This document shows positions 17,786-27,078 of a stretch of 64,000 bases of DNA, piece after piece. The stretch is from Acidobacteriota bacterium (GTDB taxonomy: Bacteria; Acidobacteriota; Vicinamibacteria; Vicinamibacterales; UBA8438). The translations under genes and the position numbers were made by a program. Each line of letters starts with the position of its first letter. Within the stretch, counting starts at the first letter, position 1. The stretch covers positions 29,693-93,692 of the forward strand of contig VXME01000095.1 of assembly GCA_009861545.1 (NCBI GenBank), in the 5' to 3' direction. The notes under the pieces are model-generated. The model ran no database searches and had not been told where the DNA came from. It worked only from the letters and a program-made list of their open reading frames with translations.

Positions 17786-18460
17786 TCAACCGCGCGGCGC
17801 CACCAGCAGCTTCGCCGCCGCCCGCATGCCGATCATCACCGGACGATCCGGCGCGACGCGGACCTGCACGTGATCGGCCGCCGAGTCACGCACCGCGACC
17901 CGGATCGACTGGCCGGGCGTCAGGTCGTGGCTCTCCAGGAAGCGGAGGAACTCGGCGTCCTGGTCGGTGACCCGCGTCAGAACGACCGGCGTGTCCAGCG
18001 GACAGGTCAGCAGGCTCTGGTAGCGCGGCCTCGCGATGGCGCCGTCGGGGTCCGGAATCGGATCCCCGTGGGGATCGACCGCCGGCCGGCCGAGCATGGC
18101 GTCGATCCGGTCGATGAGTCGATCGGACGCCGCGTGCTCGAGCCGCTCGGCCTCGTCGTGCACCTCGGCCCAGCTCATGTCCAGCACCTTCACCAGGAAC
18201 AGCTCGATCAGACGGTGGCGGCGAAGCACCAGCGCGGCCAGCTTCTGCCCCGCGGGGGTCAGGCGCACGCCGGCGTACGGCTCGTAGCGCACGAGCCCCG
18301 AGTCGGCCAGGGCCTTCACCATCGTGGTGGCGGTCCCGGGCACCACGTGAAGGGCGCTGGCGAGCCGCCCCATCGGCACCAGCGCGCCATCCTCACCGTG
18401 AGCGATCTCGGCCTGATAGATGGCCTTCAGATAGTTCTCGACGGTGCTGGAGGGCGGCAT
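17786..18460 (-). CDS. DtxR/MntR-family metal-dependent transcriptional regulator
   Basis: 224 residues in the iron/manganese repressor layout. An N-terminal winged helix (ENYLKAIYQ, then LHVVPGTATTMVKALADSGLV) is followed by the metal-binding dimerisation region (RRHRLIELFLVKVLDMSWAEVHDEAERLEHAAS) with the expected His/Glu ligands, and a C-terminal FeoA/SH3-like domain. It should bind DNA when loaded with Fe(II) or Mn(II). It is the first of three genes on the minus strand and lies directly downstream of the porin-cupredoxin-dihaem operon, which makes that operon a candidate target. Confidence 0.85.
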   Translation of the reverse strand: MPPSSTVENYLKAIYQAEIAHGEDGALVPMGRLASALHVVPGTATTMVKALADSGLVRYEPYAGVRLTPAGQKLAALVLRRHRLIELFLVKVLDMSWAEVHDEAERLEHAASDRLIDRIDAMLGRPAVDPHGDPIPDPDGAIARPRYQSLLTCPLDTPVVLTRVTDQDAEFLRFLESHDLTPGQSIRVAVRDSAADHVQVRVAPDRPVMIGMRAAAKLLVAPRG

Positions 18461-18595
18461 GCGCGGCAGAAGCGTACCACGGCGACCGGCCTCCGGGCCG
18501 CGTGAGAATCCGCGATCCGCGTCGGTCGCGCACCGGGCGGTCAGCGTCTCCGCCGCGATTCTCGGAAGCTGCGGCGTAGAAGCGGGACGGACGCC

Positions 18596-19870
18596 CTAGA
18601 GCGAGTCGAGAAACGCCGCCAGCGCCGCGCGGTCGGCCGGCGCGAGGCGCTCGAAGCCCTCCCGCGCCAGGGCCGCCTCGTTCCCGTGCCGCCGGATCGC
18701 CTCGACCGCCGTGGCGGCGCTGCCGTCGTGCAGCAGCGGACGCCGAAAACGCAGGCCCCAGAGCGGCGGGGTCCGCATCTCGTCCGGCTCGGCGCTGGCC
18801 TGCCGAATGCCGTCGCCGGTCCCCACGTCGTGCAGCAGGAGGTCCGAGAACAGTGCGACCGGCTGCCGGTCGAAGAGCGGATTGGCGCTCGGTCCGGTCG
18901 CGAGCACCGGCACGTGGCACGCCGCGCAGCCGATGGCGTCGAAGACCTCGCGGCCCAGCGCCGTCAGCGGCGAGCGGGGTCCCCGCGCGGGCGGCGCCAG
19001 CAGCCGCATGAACGACTCGAAGTTGTCGATGCCGCGCCGGCCGGTGGGCGGATCGACGATGTCCTCGGGGTCCGGCGCCTCGTCGCAGAGCGCGAGCTGC
19101 CGCGCCGACAGCCGGAACGTGAGCTCGGCCGGAAACAGGTCGTTCGTAATCCCCATCTCGTTGCGATAGGCGTCGGCCCCGAAGTCTAGCAGCGTCGCCC
19201 GCTGCGACTTCCACCCGAAGCGGCCCACCCGCGGCTCGCCGGTCGCCAGATCGACAACGATCGGAGCCCGCCCGCTGACCCCGTCGCGGTCGAGATCGTC
19301 CGCATCGGCGAGCGCCTCGAGCGCCGCGTCGGGAATCGCTTCGATCAGGCCGGCGCCGAACAGCGGGATCGGAACCCGCTTGGCGATGACGTTCGCTTCG
19401 GGCGGGATCACCGACTGGCAGGCATGGGTCGGGATCGAGAAGATCTGGAACAGCGAGCCGCGGCCCGGCTCGACGTCGCGGTACGTTCCGTCCGGCTCCC
19501 GGATGCCGGCGCGCGTGGTGGTCATGGGCGCGATCCCGCCGATGGCCGGCACGTTGTGGCAGCCCGCGCAGCTCGTGTTGTTGTAGGCCGGGCCGAGCCC
19601 TTCCTCGGCGTCCTCGACCTCCAGGAAGTCGTCGAGGCCGAGCATGAACTCCTCGAACTCGACCGGGGTCAGGCCGGGCAGCGGATCGCCGGGCAGCACC
19701 TGATGCTGTGCCGCGGGCCGCCCGACCGCGAGGAACGCCAGCGCCAGCAGCACCGCCCCGGCCGTGGCCCCCCTCCGCGCAACCGCTCCGGCCGCGGCCG
19801 ACCGCCGTGCAAGCGCGCATCGCTCGGCAATCATCGGGATCCACCGCCGTCCGCACCGCTCGGCGATCAT
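18596..19870 (-). CDS. Secreted di-haem c-type protein (DUF1111/di-haem oxidoreductase-like)
   Basis: 424 residues from the ATG at 19870. A signal sequence (AGAVLLALAFLAVGRPAAQ) leads to a periplasmic protein with two CxxCH haem sites, CAGCH at 101-105 and CAACH at 315-319, in the arrangement of DUF1111 thiol/di-haem oxidoreductases, relatives of the MauG/cytochrome c peroxidase group. The start codon overlaps the stop of the cupredoxin gene (ATGA). A 36-bp tandem duplication crosses that junction, so a second copy of the start lies 12 codons downstream (19834). It closes the operon of barrel, CuA protein and di-haem protein. Confidence 0.8.
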   Translation of the reverse strand: MIAERCGRRWIPMIAERCALARRSAAAGAVARRGATAGAVLLALAFLAVGRPAAQHQVLPGDPLPGLTPVEFEEFMLGLDDFLEVEDAEEGLGPAYNNTSCAGCHNVPAIGGIAPMTTTRAGIREPDGTYRDVEPGRGSLFQIFSIPTHACQSVIPPEANVIAKRVPIPLFGAGLIEAIPDAALEALADADDLDRDGVSGRAPIVVDLATGEPRVGRFGWKSQRATLLDFGADAYRNEMGITNDLFPAELTFRLSARQLALCDEAPDPEDIVDPPTGRRGIDNFESFMRLLAPPARGPRSPLTALGREVFDAIGCAACHVPVLATGPSANPLFDRQPVALFSDLLLHDVGTGDGIRQASAEPDEMRTPPLWGLRFRRPLLHDGSAATAVEAIRRHGNEAALAREGFERLAPADRAALAAFLDSL

Positions 19871-19893
19871 CGGGATCCACCGCCGTCCGCGCC
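19822..19893. repeat. 36-bp direct tandem repeat (2 copies) over a stop/start junction
   Basis: Copies at 19822-19857 and 19858-19893 differ at two positions. On the minus strand each copy contains an ATGAT(C/T) start context. The upstream copy holds both the stop of the cupredoxin gene and the start of the di-haem gene; the downstream copy gives the duplicated peptide block RCGRRWIPMIAE in the di-haem leader. The length is a multiple of three, so frame is preserved. Confidence 0.9.
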
Positions 19894-20415
19894 GCTCGAC
19901 GCCCTCCCGGCAGGCGCTTCGACGGCGGCGCCCCGCCGATCGGCCGGCGAGTGGTCCTCGACGACGATCGCGCCCCGCATGAAGTTGTGGCCGGCCCCGC
20001 ACAGCCGCGAGCATTCGAAGTCGTACCGCCCGACCTCGACCGCCTCGAAGACGACCACCGCCTCGCCCTGGCGCCGTTTCGGCACCAGCAGGTTCACGTT
20101 GCGGCCGACGATGCGGAATCCGTGCATCGTGTCGTCGCTTCGAATGCGCAGCTCCAGGGTGGTGCCGCGCGCCACGCGGATCTCGGACGGCGTGAAGCTG
20201 AACCGCTCGGCCAGGATCCGCACGACGCGGCGCTCGTGATCTACCGGCCCGCAAGCCGCCACCTGCTCATCCCGCGGACCGCTGGCCGCCTCCTGCCCAC
20301 GCCCCGGGCCGCGGGCCGCCTCCAACCCGGCCGCGGCCGACCGCGCCGGCCCCCCGTCCACGCCGGGCAGCAGCACGCCGGCCGCCAGAACCGCCGCTGC
20401 CAGCCGGCGCCGCAT
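19867..20415 (-). CDS. CuA-type cupredoxin, cytochrome c oxidase subunit II-like, secreted
   Basis: 182 residues with an N-terminal signal or anchor (RRRLAAAVLAAGVLLPGV), a low-complexity Ala/Gly/Arg linker and a cupredoxin domain. The copper site is that of CuA proteins: a histidine in TMHGF and the cluster CSRLCGAGHNFM (C-x3-C-x3-H-x2-M). There are no subunit II transmembrane hairpins and no subunit I gene nearby, so it is a stand-alone electron carrier or nitrous-oxide-reductase-like CuA domain rather than part of an oxidase encoded here. Its start shares a base with the porin stop (TGATG) and its stop overlaps the di-haem start. Confidence 0.78.
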   Translation of the reverse strand: MRRRLAAAVLAAGVLLPGVDGGPARSAAAGLEAARGPGRGQEAASGPRDEQVAACGPVDHERRVVRILAERFSFTPSEIRVARGTTLELRIRSDDTMHGFRIVGRNVNLLVPKRRQGEAVVVFEAVEVGRYDFECSRLCGAGHNFMRGAIVVEDHSPADRRGAAVEAPAGRASSGADGGGSR

Positions 20416-21569
20416 CAGAACCACCACCCCAGCCCGACGTTGAAGGCGTTGGGCCCGTCGATGACGGTGCTCCGGTTGCGGAGCACCGTGTAGTCCACCT
20501 TGACCGCCACGTCGGGATCGGGAAACCAGGTGGCGCCGAGAATCCAGGCGTCGCGGTCGAACGCCGGCAACGGCGCGAACCCGGCCGGCATGCGGTACTG
20601 CGTGTCGAAATTCTCGTAGCGCAGGAACAGGGCCACCTCGCGCGGGGCCGGCCGGGGGACGATGAAGTACGAGCCCTCCAGATAGAAGCCGCGCATCTGC
20701 TCGGCCACGTTGGGGCTGACGCCGGTGATGCGCGTGACGGCGCGGTTCAGGTCCTCCATCCCGTCGAGGAACACGTGCGCGTAGAGCCCGCGCAGGGCGA
20801 ATTCGCCGACGCGCCAGCGCCCGTCGGCCTCGGCCAGGGTGACGCCGGTGTCCACGCGGGGAAACGCGAACCCCGTGTCGCCGCTCCACACGCTGGCGCC
20901 GAGCACCAGGCCCGGCGTTCCCACGTACTCCACCCGGCCGGTGCCGGCCACGTGCCGGCCGTTCGCCTCGGCGCCCTTCTGCCGCCCCTCGCGCAGCCCC
21001 TCGTCGGCGCTGAACCGCGCCGCGTCGAGCGTCTCCATCGCGTACGCGCGGTAGCGGAAGCCGCCCCGCAGCTCGCCGTGCACGCCGGCCCCGGCTCCGA
21101 ACCAGGTGGTCGGGATGATCAAGGTCTCCACGAACGGCCGCTCGACGCCGTGAAAAACCGGCGGCTCGTGCCGCTCGTTGATGACCCCGACCGGCGCCAG
21201 CACCATCCCCGCCCGCAGGTTGAACGGCCGGCTGACGAGGAAGTCGACGTAGGCCTGCTCCAGCTCCAGCTCCCCGTCCGTCTCCGGCGAGACGACGGCG
21301 TGCTCCAGCTCCAGCTCCGACACGAAGCGCACGCGCTCCGAGAAGCTGTGGGTGAAGAGCAGCACGAAGCGGTGAAAGTCGAGCACCGGGTCGGCGTGCT
21401 GCGCGTCGTTGACGTGGAAGTCCATGTAGCCGGAGATCGGCCCGGTCCGGGACGTCGCGGCGCCGCCCGCAGGCTCCGGGGATTGCTGCGCGGAAGCCGC
21501 GGCCGCGCAGCCGGCGAGCAGCACGGCCGCTATTTTGCAGGACAGAAACTGTGATTTTGTGGTATGCAT
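20415..21569 (-). CDS. Outer-membrane beta-barrel protein (porin-like)
   Basis: 384 residues. A signal peptide (CKIAAVLLAGCAAAASAQQ) is followed by alternating amphipathic strands and a final aromatic signature ending GLGWWF, the C-terminal phenylalanine recognised by the barrel assembly machine. Resembles phosphate-selective or carbohydrate porin-like proteins found beside respiratory modules. First gene of the operon continuing into the CuA protein and di-haem protein; it may position or feed extracellular electron or metal chemistry, but no substrate is visible. Confidence 0.75.
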   Translation of the reverse strand: MHTTKSQFLSCKIAAVLLAGCAAAASAQQSPEPAGGAATSRTGPISGYMDFHVNDAQHADPVLDFHRFVLLFTHSFSERVRFVSELELEHAVVSPETDGELELEQAYVDFLVSRPFNLRAGMVLAPVGVINERHEPPVFHGVERPFVETLIIPTTWFGAGAGVHGELRGGFRYRAYAMETLDAARFSADEGLREGRQKGAEANGRHVAGTGRVEYVGTPGLVLGASVWSGDTGFAFPRVDTGVTLAEADGRWRVGEFALRGLYAHVFLDGMEDLNRAVTRITGVSPNVAEQMRGFYLEGSYFIVPRPAPREVALFLRYENFDTQYRMPAGFAPLPAFDRDAWILGATWFPDPDVAVKVDYTVLRNRSTVIDGPNAFNVGLGWWF

Positions 21570-21577
21570 GTTTTGTA

Positions 21578-21593
21578 TTTTGATTATTCAAAA
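21578..21593. promoter_or_regulatory. AT-rich near-palindrome upstream of porin-like gene (candidate operator)
   Basis: TTTTGATTATTCAAAA is a dyad with one mismatched pair, 9 bp before the ATG at 21569, in a strikingly AT-rich stretch of about 45 bp within GC-rich DNA. No Shine-Dalgarno is present here. The nearest regulator gene is the DtxR-family protein at 17786-18460. Operator function is inferred from symmetry and base composition only. Confidence 0.4.
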
Positions 21594-21640
21594 ACAACAG
21601 GGACATGTCAAGCCGCTACCGCCGCCGCTGTTTCGAGGCG

Positions 21641-22837
<1,197 letters not shown>

Positions 22838-22927
22838 TCCCAGCCCTCCTTCGATCAGGCCAACCTTTCATTCTGACATGAAACCGGTTGGCGACCGGCG
22901 GCGAAAGACACGTGAATACACGGTGGT

Positions 22928-23947
22928 ATGATGCCCCATGGGCGATCGGGAATGGGTGGCGAGGTGGCAGCGGAAACCCGTGCGCGGGCACCGGACTCGG
23001 GGCGGAGTCGCGCCGCGCCCGTGGACTACGCCGCCCGCTTCCCCGGATGCCGCCCCGTGCGCCTGCTGACCGACCGGCTCCCGGACTTCGAGAGCCGCCT
23101 GGAGTACTGGGACGCCCGGACCGAGACGGCGTGGGTAGTGGCTGAGCCGACCGGCGGCATCCACGAGGGCACGTCGCGGCGGCTGATTCATCTCGCGGAG
23201 CGGATCGCCCTGGTGCGGGGCACGCCGATCGCCTCGTTCGGATCCGTCGACCTGCTCGTTCGGGATGCCCGCGGCGCTCCCGAGCGGATGATGCAGGCCG
23301 ACGAGACCCTCTACCTGCACCCCGGCCGGGCGCGGATGCCGCAGGGATCGCTGGTCATCGGCGAGCACGACCTGCCGGACGTGGTGCTGGAAGTGGACCA
23401 CACGACGGACGTCCGGCCCGGCAAGCTGCCGCTCTACGAATCGTGGGGATTTCCGGAGCTGTGGGTCGTCGTGCCGCCGGCGGGGGCGCGTCGCCGGCGC
23501 CCCGCGGGGGTGACCATCCACCGGCTGCAGGGCGGGCGGTACCGGTCCGCGGCGGCGAGCCGCGCCTTCCCCGGCTGGACGGCGGCGGAGATCCACACGG
23601 CCCTGACCGAGCCGGCGACGACCGCACACACGTGGCGTGTACTGGAGCGTGTCGGACGGACGCTCGGCGCACAGGAGGGAACCGGCCCCGACGACACGCC
23701 GCTGCTGCGCACGCTCGGCGAGCAGGCACGCGCTGCCGGACGCGCCGAGGGGCGGGCCGCGGGGCAGGTCGAGGAGCTGGCCGTGCTCGTCCGCAGCACG
23801 CTCCAGGTGCGCGGGATTCCGGTGTCGGACCGGTTTCCGGGCGCACCGGCCGCACTCGCCGCTCTTCCGCGCGAGGTGCTGATGGCCGCGGCGCTCGCGT
23901 GCGTGGACGAGGAGGACTTCCGGCGCCGCGTCGGCTTGCCGGATTGA
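22928..23947 (+). CDS. Uma2-family (DUF820) PD-(D/E)xK nuclease-like protein
   Basis: 339 residues. The segment LPDVVLEVDHTTDVRPGKLPLYESWGFPELWVV matches the Uma2 core (strand-acid, then K..LY...G..E.W.V), and an acidic residue precedes it in VDLLVRD. The C-terminal part is a coiled Ala/Gly/Arg-rich segment followed by a helical end, as often seen in this family. Function of Uma2 proteins is unknown despite their nuclease fold. The first 40 residues are poorly conserved-looking, so a later start is possible. It is divergent from rtcB with a 90-bp gap and borders the defence island. Confidence 0.7.
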   Translation: MMPHGRSGMGGEVAAETRARAPDSGRSRAAPVDYAARFPGCRPVRLLTDRLPDFESRLEYWDARTETAWVVAEPTGGIHEGTSRRLIHLAERIALVRGTPIASFGSVDLLVRDARGAPERMMQADETLYLHPGRARMPQGSLVIGEHDLPDVVLEVDHTTDVRPGKLPLYESWGFPELWVVVPPAGARRRRPAGVTIHRLQGGRYRSAAASRAFPGWTAAEIHTALTEPATTAHTWRVLERVGRTLGAQEGTGPDDTPLLRTLGEQARAAGRAEGRAAGQVEELAVLVRSTLQVRGIPVSDRFPGAPAALAALPREVLMAAALACVDEEDFRRRVGLPD

Positions 23948-24039
23948 TCACTTGACGTTCGCCTGGCCTCATCCATCTCCCGCAGCAGGTCATCTCGCCA
24001 GCCGGCCACCGCCGCTGATTTCCGGGACGGCGCGGCGCA

Positions 24040-25797
24040 TCAGGCCGTGTACTCGTAGTCGAACACGCACGACGCGCCGATCATCTCGCGAAACCACAAC
24101 GTGGCGCGGGCGCCCTGTGAGTCCGTCAGGTGCACCGGCTCGTTCAGAACGAAACGCACCGGCTGGGTCCGGCCGTCGTTGATGGCCACGTTGTTCGCGT
24201 AGAGGTACGTTCGATCCAGCGCATCGAGCTTCGGATTCAGCCGCCCCTGAATGCCCGGCAGATGCCCCGTCCGGTCGGCGATGACGAGCGATCCCCCGTT
24301 CGGGGCCGGCCGCAGGCGAGCCTCCAGGGGCTCGCCGGGCTGATAGTCGCGCGCCACGTGCGCCATGAATCCCGCCGCGGCGCAGAACACGCTCATCGGC
24401 AGCTTCGCGTAGACCACGAACTCGGCGCGCCCGAAGGCGTCCGTCCGCGCCTCGCGATACGTGTTGTTGGGATAGAGCAGCAGCACGTCGACGCCCGGCA
24501 GCGGCTGACCCGTGTCGCCGTGCCTGACCACGACGCGAACCGCGACGCCGTCGGACACCGGCGGCCGCGCCGCCGGCAGGACGACCTTCAGCTCCCGCTC
24601 GCCGATCAACTCGAAGACCGGCCGTTCGCCAGCAAGGGCGAACGTCTCGTCCTGAATGACGCCGATGCCCTCCCCGCGCCGTTCGATGAAGTACTGCCGC
24701 CCGCCCGCGCCCGGCACGTCGCCCACCGGGCACTGACCCAGCCGGGACGCCAGCAGCTCGTTGCGCGTGAACTGGCTGGTGCGCAGGTCGTCGGTCGTCA
24801 TCGAATTGCACAGCCCGCCGGGCGAATACAGCTCCAGCCGATCGTCGAACATGAACAGGCGTATCCGCGACCCCGACACCGCGTAGTCGCGATGCACCAC
24901 CGCGTTGACCACCGCCTCGAAGACCGCGCGTTCGCTGAACTGCGGAACGTCGATGCGCGCCGGGTCCTTGTACGCCGCAACACGCCGATTGCGGACCACG
25001 AAGCGCACTGCCTCGCGAATCTGCTCGTCGAGCGGACCGGTGACGTCCCGGGCGTCGAACTGCCGGCCGGCGTCCATGCGGTCGCCGCCGTAGCACACGG
25101 CCTGGATCCAGGCGTTCGGCAACCATTCCCGCGCATCGTCCGCCGCCAGTAGCACGCCGCCGACCGTCGCCCGCAGCGCGCCGCGCCGGTCCTCCTTCAG
25201 GAACTTCAGCTTCGACAGGGCGATCTCCGCCGGCTCGTCCGAGCGCGAGCTCACGTACTGGCGCCACAACGCCGGCCGCAGGCTGCCGATCCCGGTATTC
25301 CGCACGACCTGGGTGTCGGTGGCCGCGACATCAGACTGCCCGCGCGCCTGCGACAGCCGGCGGACCTCCGCGGAATCCATCTGGCGCTTCTTGTCTCCCC
25401 GCCGGCGAAAGTGTCCGCCGGGAGACCGGTGCACCGTCGCGCTCTCCGGAATCTCGACGACCAGCGCGCCACCGTTCGCCGGTTCCGGGGCCGGCACCCG
25501 GAAAACACCGAAGTCCAGCGCCGGCTTGACGCTGTCGGAACAGATCTCCGTCACGAGGTTTGCCAGCGCATCCAGTTGCCCGGGATCGAGACCCTGCGGG
25601 CTCCGGTCGTCGGCTACACCGAGAACCAAACGGCCGCCGCGAGCGTTGGCAAACGCCGCGAGCTCGTCAGCGAGATCGTCGCGGCGCGGGCCTGACACGC
25701 GGCCGCCGCGGAATCGAGCTTCCTTCAGCTCGAGATCCGTGTCTTCACCGAGTGCGACCTGCTCCCACAGGCTTGACACGTCGATTGGCATAGCCAC
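24040..25797 (-). CDS. Schlafen/AlbA_2-type ATP-binding protein with C-terminal beta domain
   Basis: 585 residues. The N-terminal AlbA_2 (Schlafen-like) domain shows ELKEARFRGG and FANARGGRLVLGV; the middle has the HATPase_c_4 signature around VNAVVHRDYAVSG. The last 160 or so residues (GVAVRVVVRHGDTGQPLPGVDVLLLY onward) resemble a transthyretin or carboxypeptidase regulatory-like beta sandwich, an unusual addition. Proteins with the first two domains are often annotated as transcriptional regulators or RecG-like and are common in defence islands. Separated from the TIR-like gene upstream by 57 bp; likely same unit. Role inferred from context only. Confidence 0.72.
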   Translation of the reverse strand: MAMPIDVSSLWEQVALGEDTDLELKEARFRGGRVSGPRRDDLADELAAFANARGGRLVLGVADDRSPQGLDPGQLDALANLVTEICSDSVKPALDFGVFRVPAPEPANGGALVVEIPESATVHRSPGGHFRRRGDKKRQMDSAEVRRLSQARGQSDVAATDTQVVRNTGIGSLRPALWRQYVSSRSDEPAEIALSKLKFLKEDRRGALRATVGGVLLAADDAREWLPNAWIQAVCYGGDRMDAGRQFDARDVTGPLDEQIREAVRFVVRNRRVAAYKDPARIDVPQFSERAVFEAVVNAVVHRDYAVSGSRIRLFMFDDRLELYSPGGLCNSMTTDDLRTSQFTRNELLASRLGQCPVGDVPGAGGRQYFIERRGEGIGVIQDETFALAGERPVFELIGERELKVVLPAARPPVSDGVAVRVVVRHGDTGQPLPGVDVLLLYPNNTYREARTDAFGRAEFVVYAKLPMSVFCAAAGFMAHVARDYQPGEPLEARLRPAPNGGSLVIADRTGHLPGIQGRLNPKLDALDRTYLYANNVAINDGRTQPVRFVLNEPVHLTDSQGARATLWFREMIGASCVFDYEYTA

Positions 25798-25854
25798 CCG
25801 TCAACTCAAAGGGTCTCCGCTTGCTGTTGAAGGACCACGGGATTCCGGGTTGTC

Positions 25855-26748
25855 TCACGGAGCGGTAGTAGTGACCTCGCGCCGCGGACGCAACACCTCC
25901 CGCAGCGATTCTCGCAACTCCACCCTCAGCCTTACCAGACCTTCGGTGTTCTGAAGGTACTTTATGAAGCGTATATGCCTCAAGTCGAAGGGCACGTCCT
26001 GATCATTCTGCACCATGATCACTACATCCCGGTCGAGCGCATGTGCGAGACCGGTTTCGTACAATACATTGGGATTCCGTCCCGTGAGATCGCCCACAAC
26101 CACTTGACTTTGTGCGATGGTCGAAAATATGTCGTCCATGATCCTCTGCGGTCCATAGATCTCGTCGACCCGACGGGTTGCGAGGCCCAAATCACTACAA
26201 GCGATCCTGATCGTCTCGTGCACCGGATCGAAATCCCGACTGAAGGGCATCATCACGGCTACATGTCCGAGCGGTGGAAGAGGCCATTCGGGAGTGGTAA
26301 AGAGTCTCGGACCGGTTTTCGATCCATCTTCGATGTGATGAAAAACCTCGTCCAGCAGAGCACCTTCTTTAACAGCCCAATGTGTACGCGAATGCTCCCA
26401 CTGGCCCAAATGGAGCTCCTTCAGGCCGAAAATGTCCTCGGAGCTCATGCCGCCATACAGGTGATGGAACTGGAATGTAATCCGGCTACCCGACTGATAC
26501 ACTCTGTCGATTCGACTCAAGAACGCCGGGGTTCGAGTGCTCCCGTTTGGCATTGCCTCCGCCACTACCAGAGTCGGGAGTTCAGCTAATCTTGACAAGT
26601 CGCTCTCGTAGTGTTCGGACAGATGAGTATCCGTGGCCTCGAATACCCTGCTCTTGGGAAACCAACTGGTCCCGGACTTGCTCCGAAAGACATCGTTATC
26701 CGAATGACCGTAGCAAATCAGATTGTAGTGAGACTGCAACCAGTACAT
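25855..26748 (-). CDS. TIR-like / nucleoside 2-deoxyribosyltransferase-fold protein, foreign composition
   Basis: 297 residues. The C-terminal 130 residues have the pattern VAVMMPFSRDFD...IRIACSDLGLATRRVDEIYG...IMDDIFSTIAQSQVVVGDLTGRNPNVLYETGLAHAL, typical of the deoxyribosyltransferase/TIR-like nucleotide-binding superfamily, with a candidate catalytic glutamate in LYETG. The N-terminal 160 residues are unrecognised and could be a sensor. Base composition is clearly more AT-rich than the flanks, which suggests recent acquisition. Position between two Schlafen-type genes supports a defence role such as NAD+ or nucleotide cleavage, but no activity is shown. Confidence 0.65.
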   Translation of the reverse strand: MYWLQSHYNLICYGHSDNDVFRSKSGTSWFPKSRVFEATDTHLSEHYESDLSRLAELPTLVVAEAMPNGSTRTPAFLSRIDRVYQSGSRITFQFHHLYGGMSSEDIFGLKELHLGQWEHSRTHWAVKEGALLDEVFHHIEDGSKTGPRLFTTPEWPLPPLGHVAVMMPFSRDFDPVHETIRIACSDLGLATRRVDEIYGPQRIMDDIFSTIAQSQVVVGDLTGRNPNVLYETGLAHALDRDVVIMVQNDQDVPFDLRHIRFIKYLQNTEGLVRLRVELRESLREVLRPRREVTTTAP

Positions 26749-26763
26749 TTCCTTTGCCTAACC

Positions 26764-27078
26764 TCATTCTCGAATCTGCGCCTGATCGTACCACATCAGC
26801 AGTTTCGGATCCTCCTGGAGCACAATTCGCCACTCGTCGAGATCGGCGGCGTTGCGCGGATCCGGGACGTAACCAGCGGTCCTTCGCCTTGGCGCGCAGG
26901 ACGAAAGCGTCCTTTCAGCAGGTTGCGGAACTCCGGCAGCTTCTCCGCAGTTGCGCAGGAAGTACTGCCGGCGCACCTCGTCCGACTCGAAGGTCATCCC
27001 GAGGCACTCCACGCGTGCCGCTTCGCCGGGTGCGGCGGACTCCGACAGGAGATCGGGCGCCGGACTATGGCTGGCCAC
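26764..27078 (-). pseudogene. Collapsed pglXI-type methyltransferase: only the two ends remain
   Basis: The first part reads VECLGMTFESDEVRRQYFLR, matching VECLGTTFESVEARRKYFLE at the start of the intact pglXI (38243-41026). The last part, QEDPKLLMWYDQA, matches the last residues of that protein. In between, DNA matching the C-terminal region is present but in three successive frames (FRNLL, then FVLRAKAKDRW, then VPDPRNAADLDEW), so there are also frameshifts. About 2.3 kb of the gene is missing, with the join at a short repeat (GGAACTCCG/GGAACTGCG in the intact gene). It overlaps the end of the next gene by 14 bp. Confidence 0.75.

Noticed and set aside
23434..24009. 191-residue minus-strand frame opposite the Uma2 gene
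   Set aside because: Antisense to a recognisable gene and without a motif; only its first 20 codons lie in the gap and they match nothing I know.
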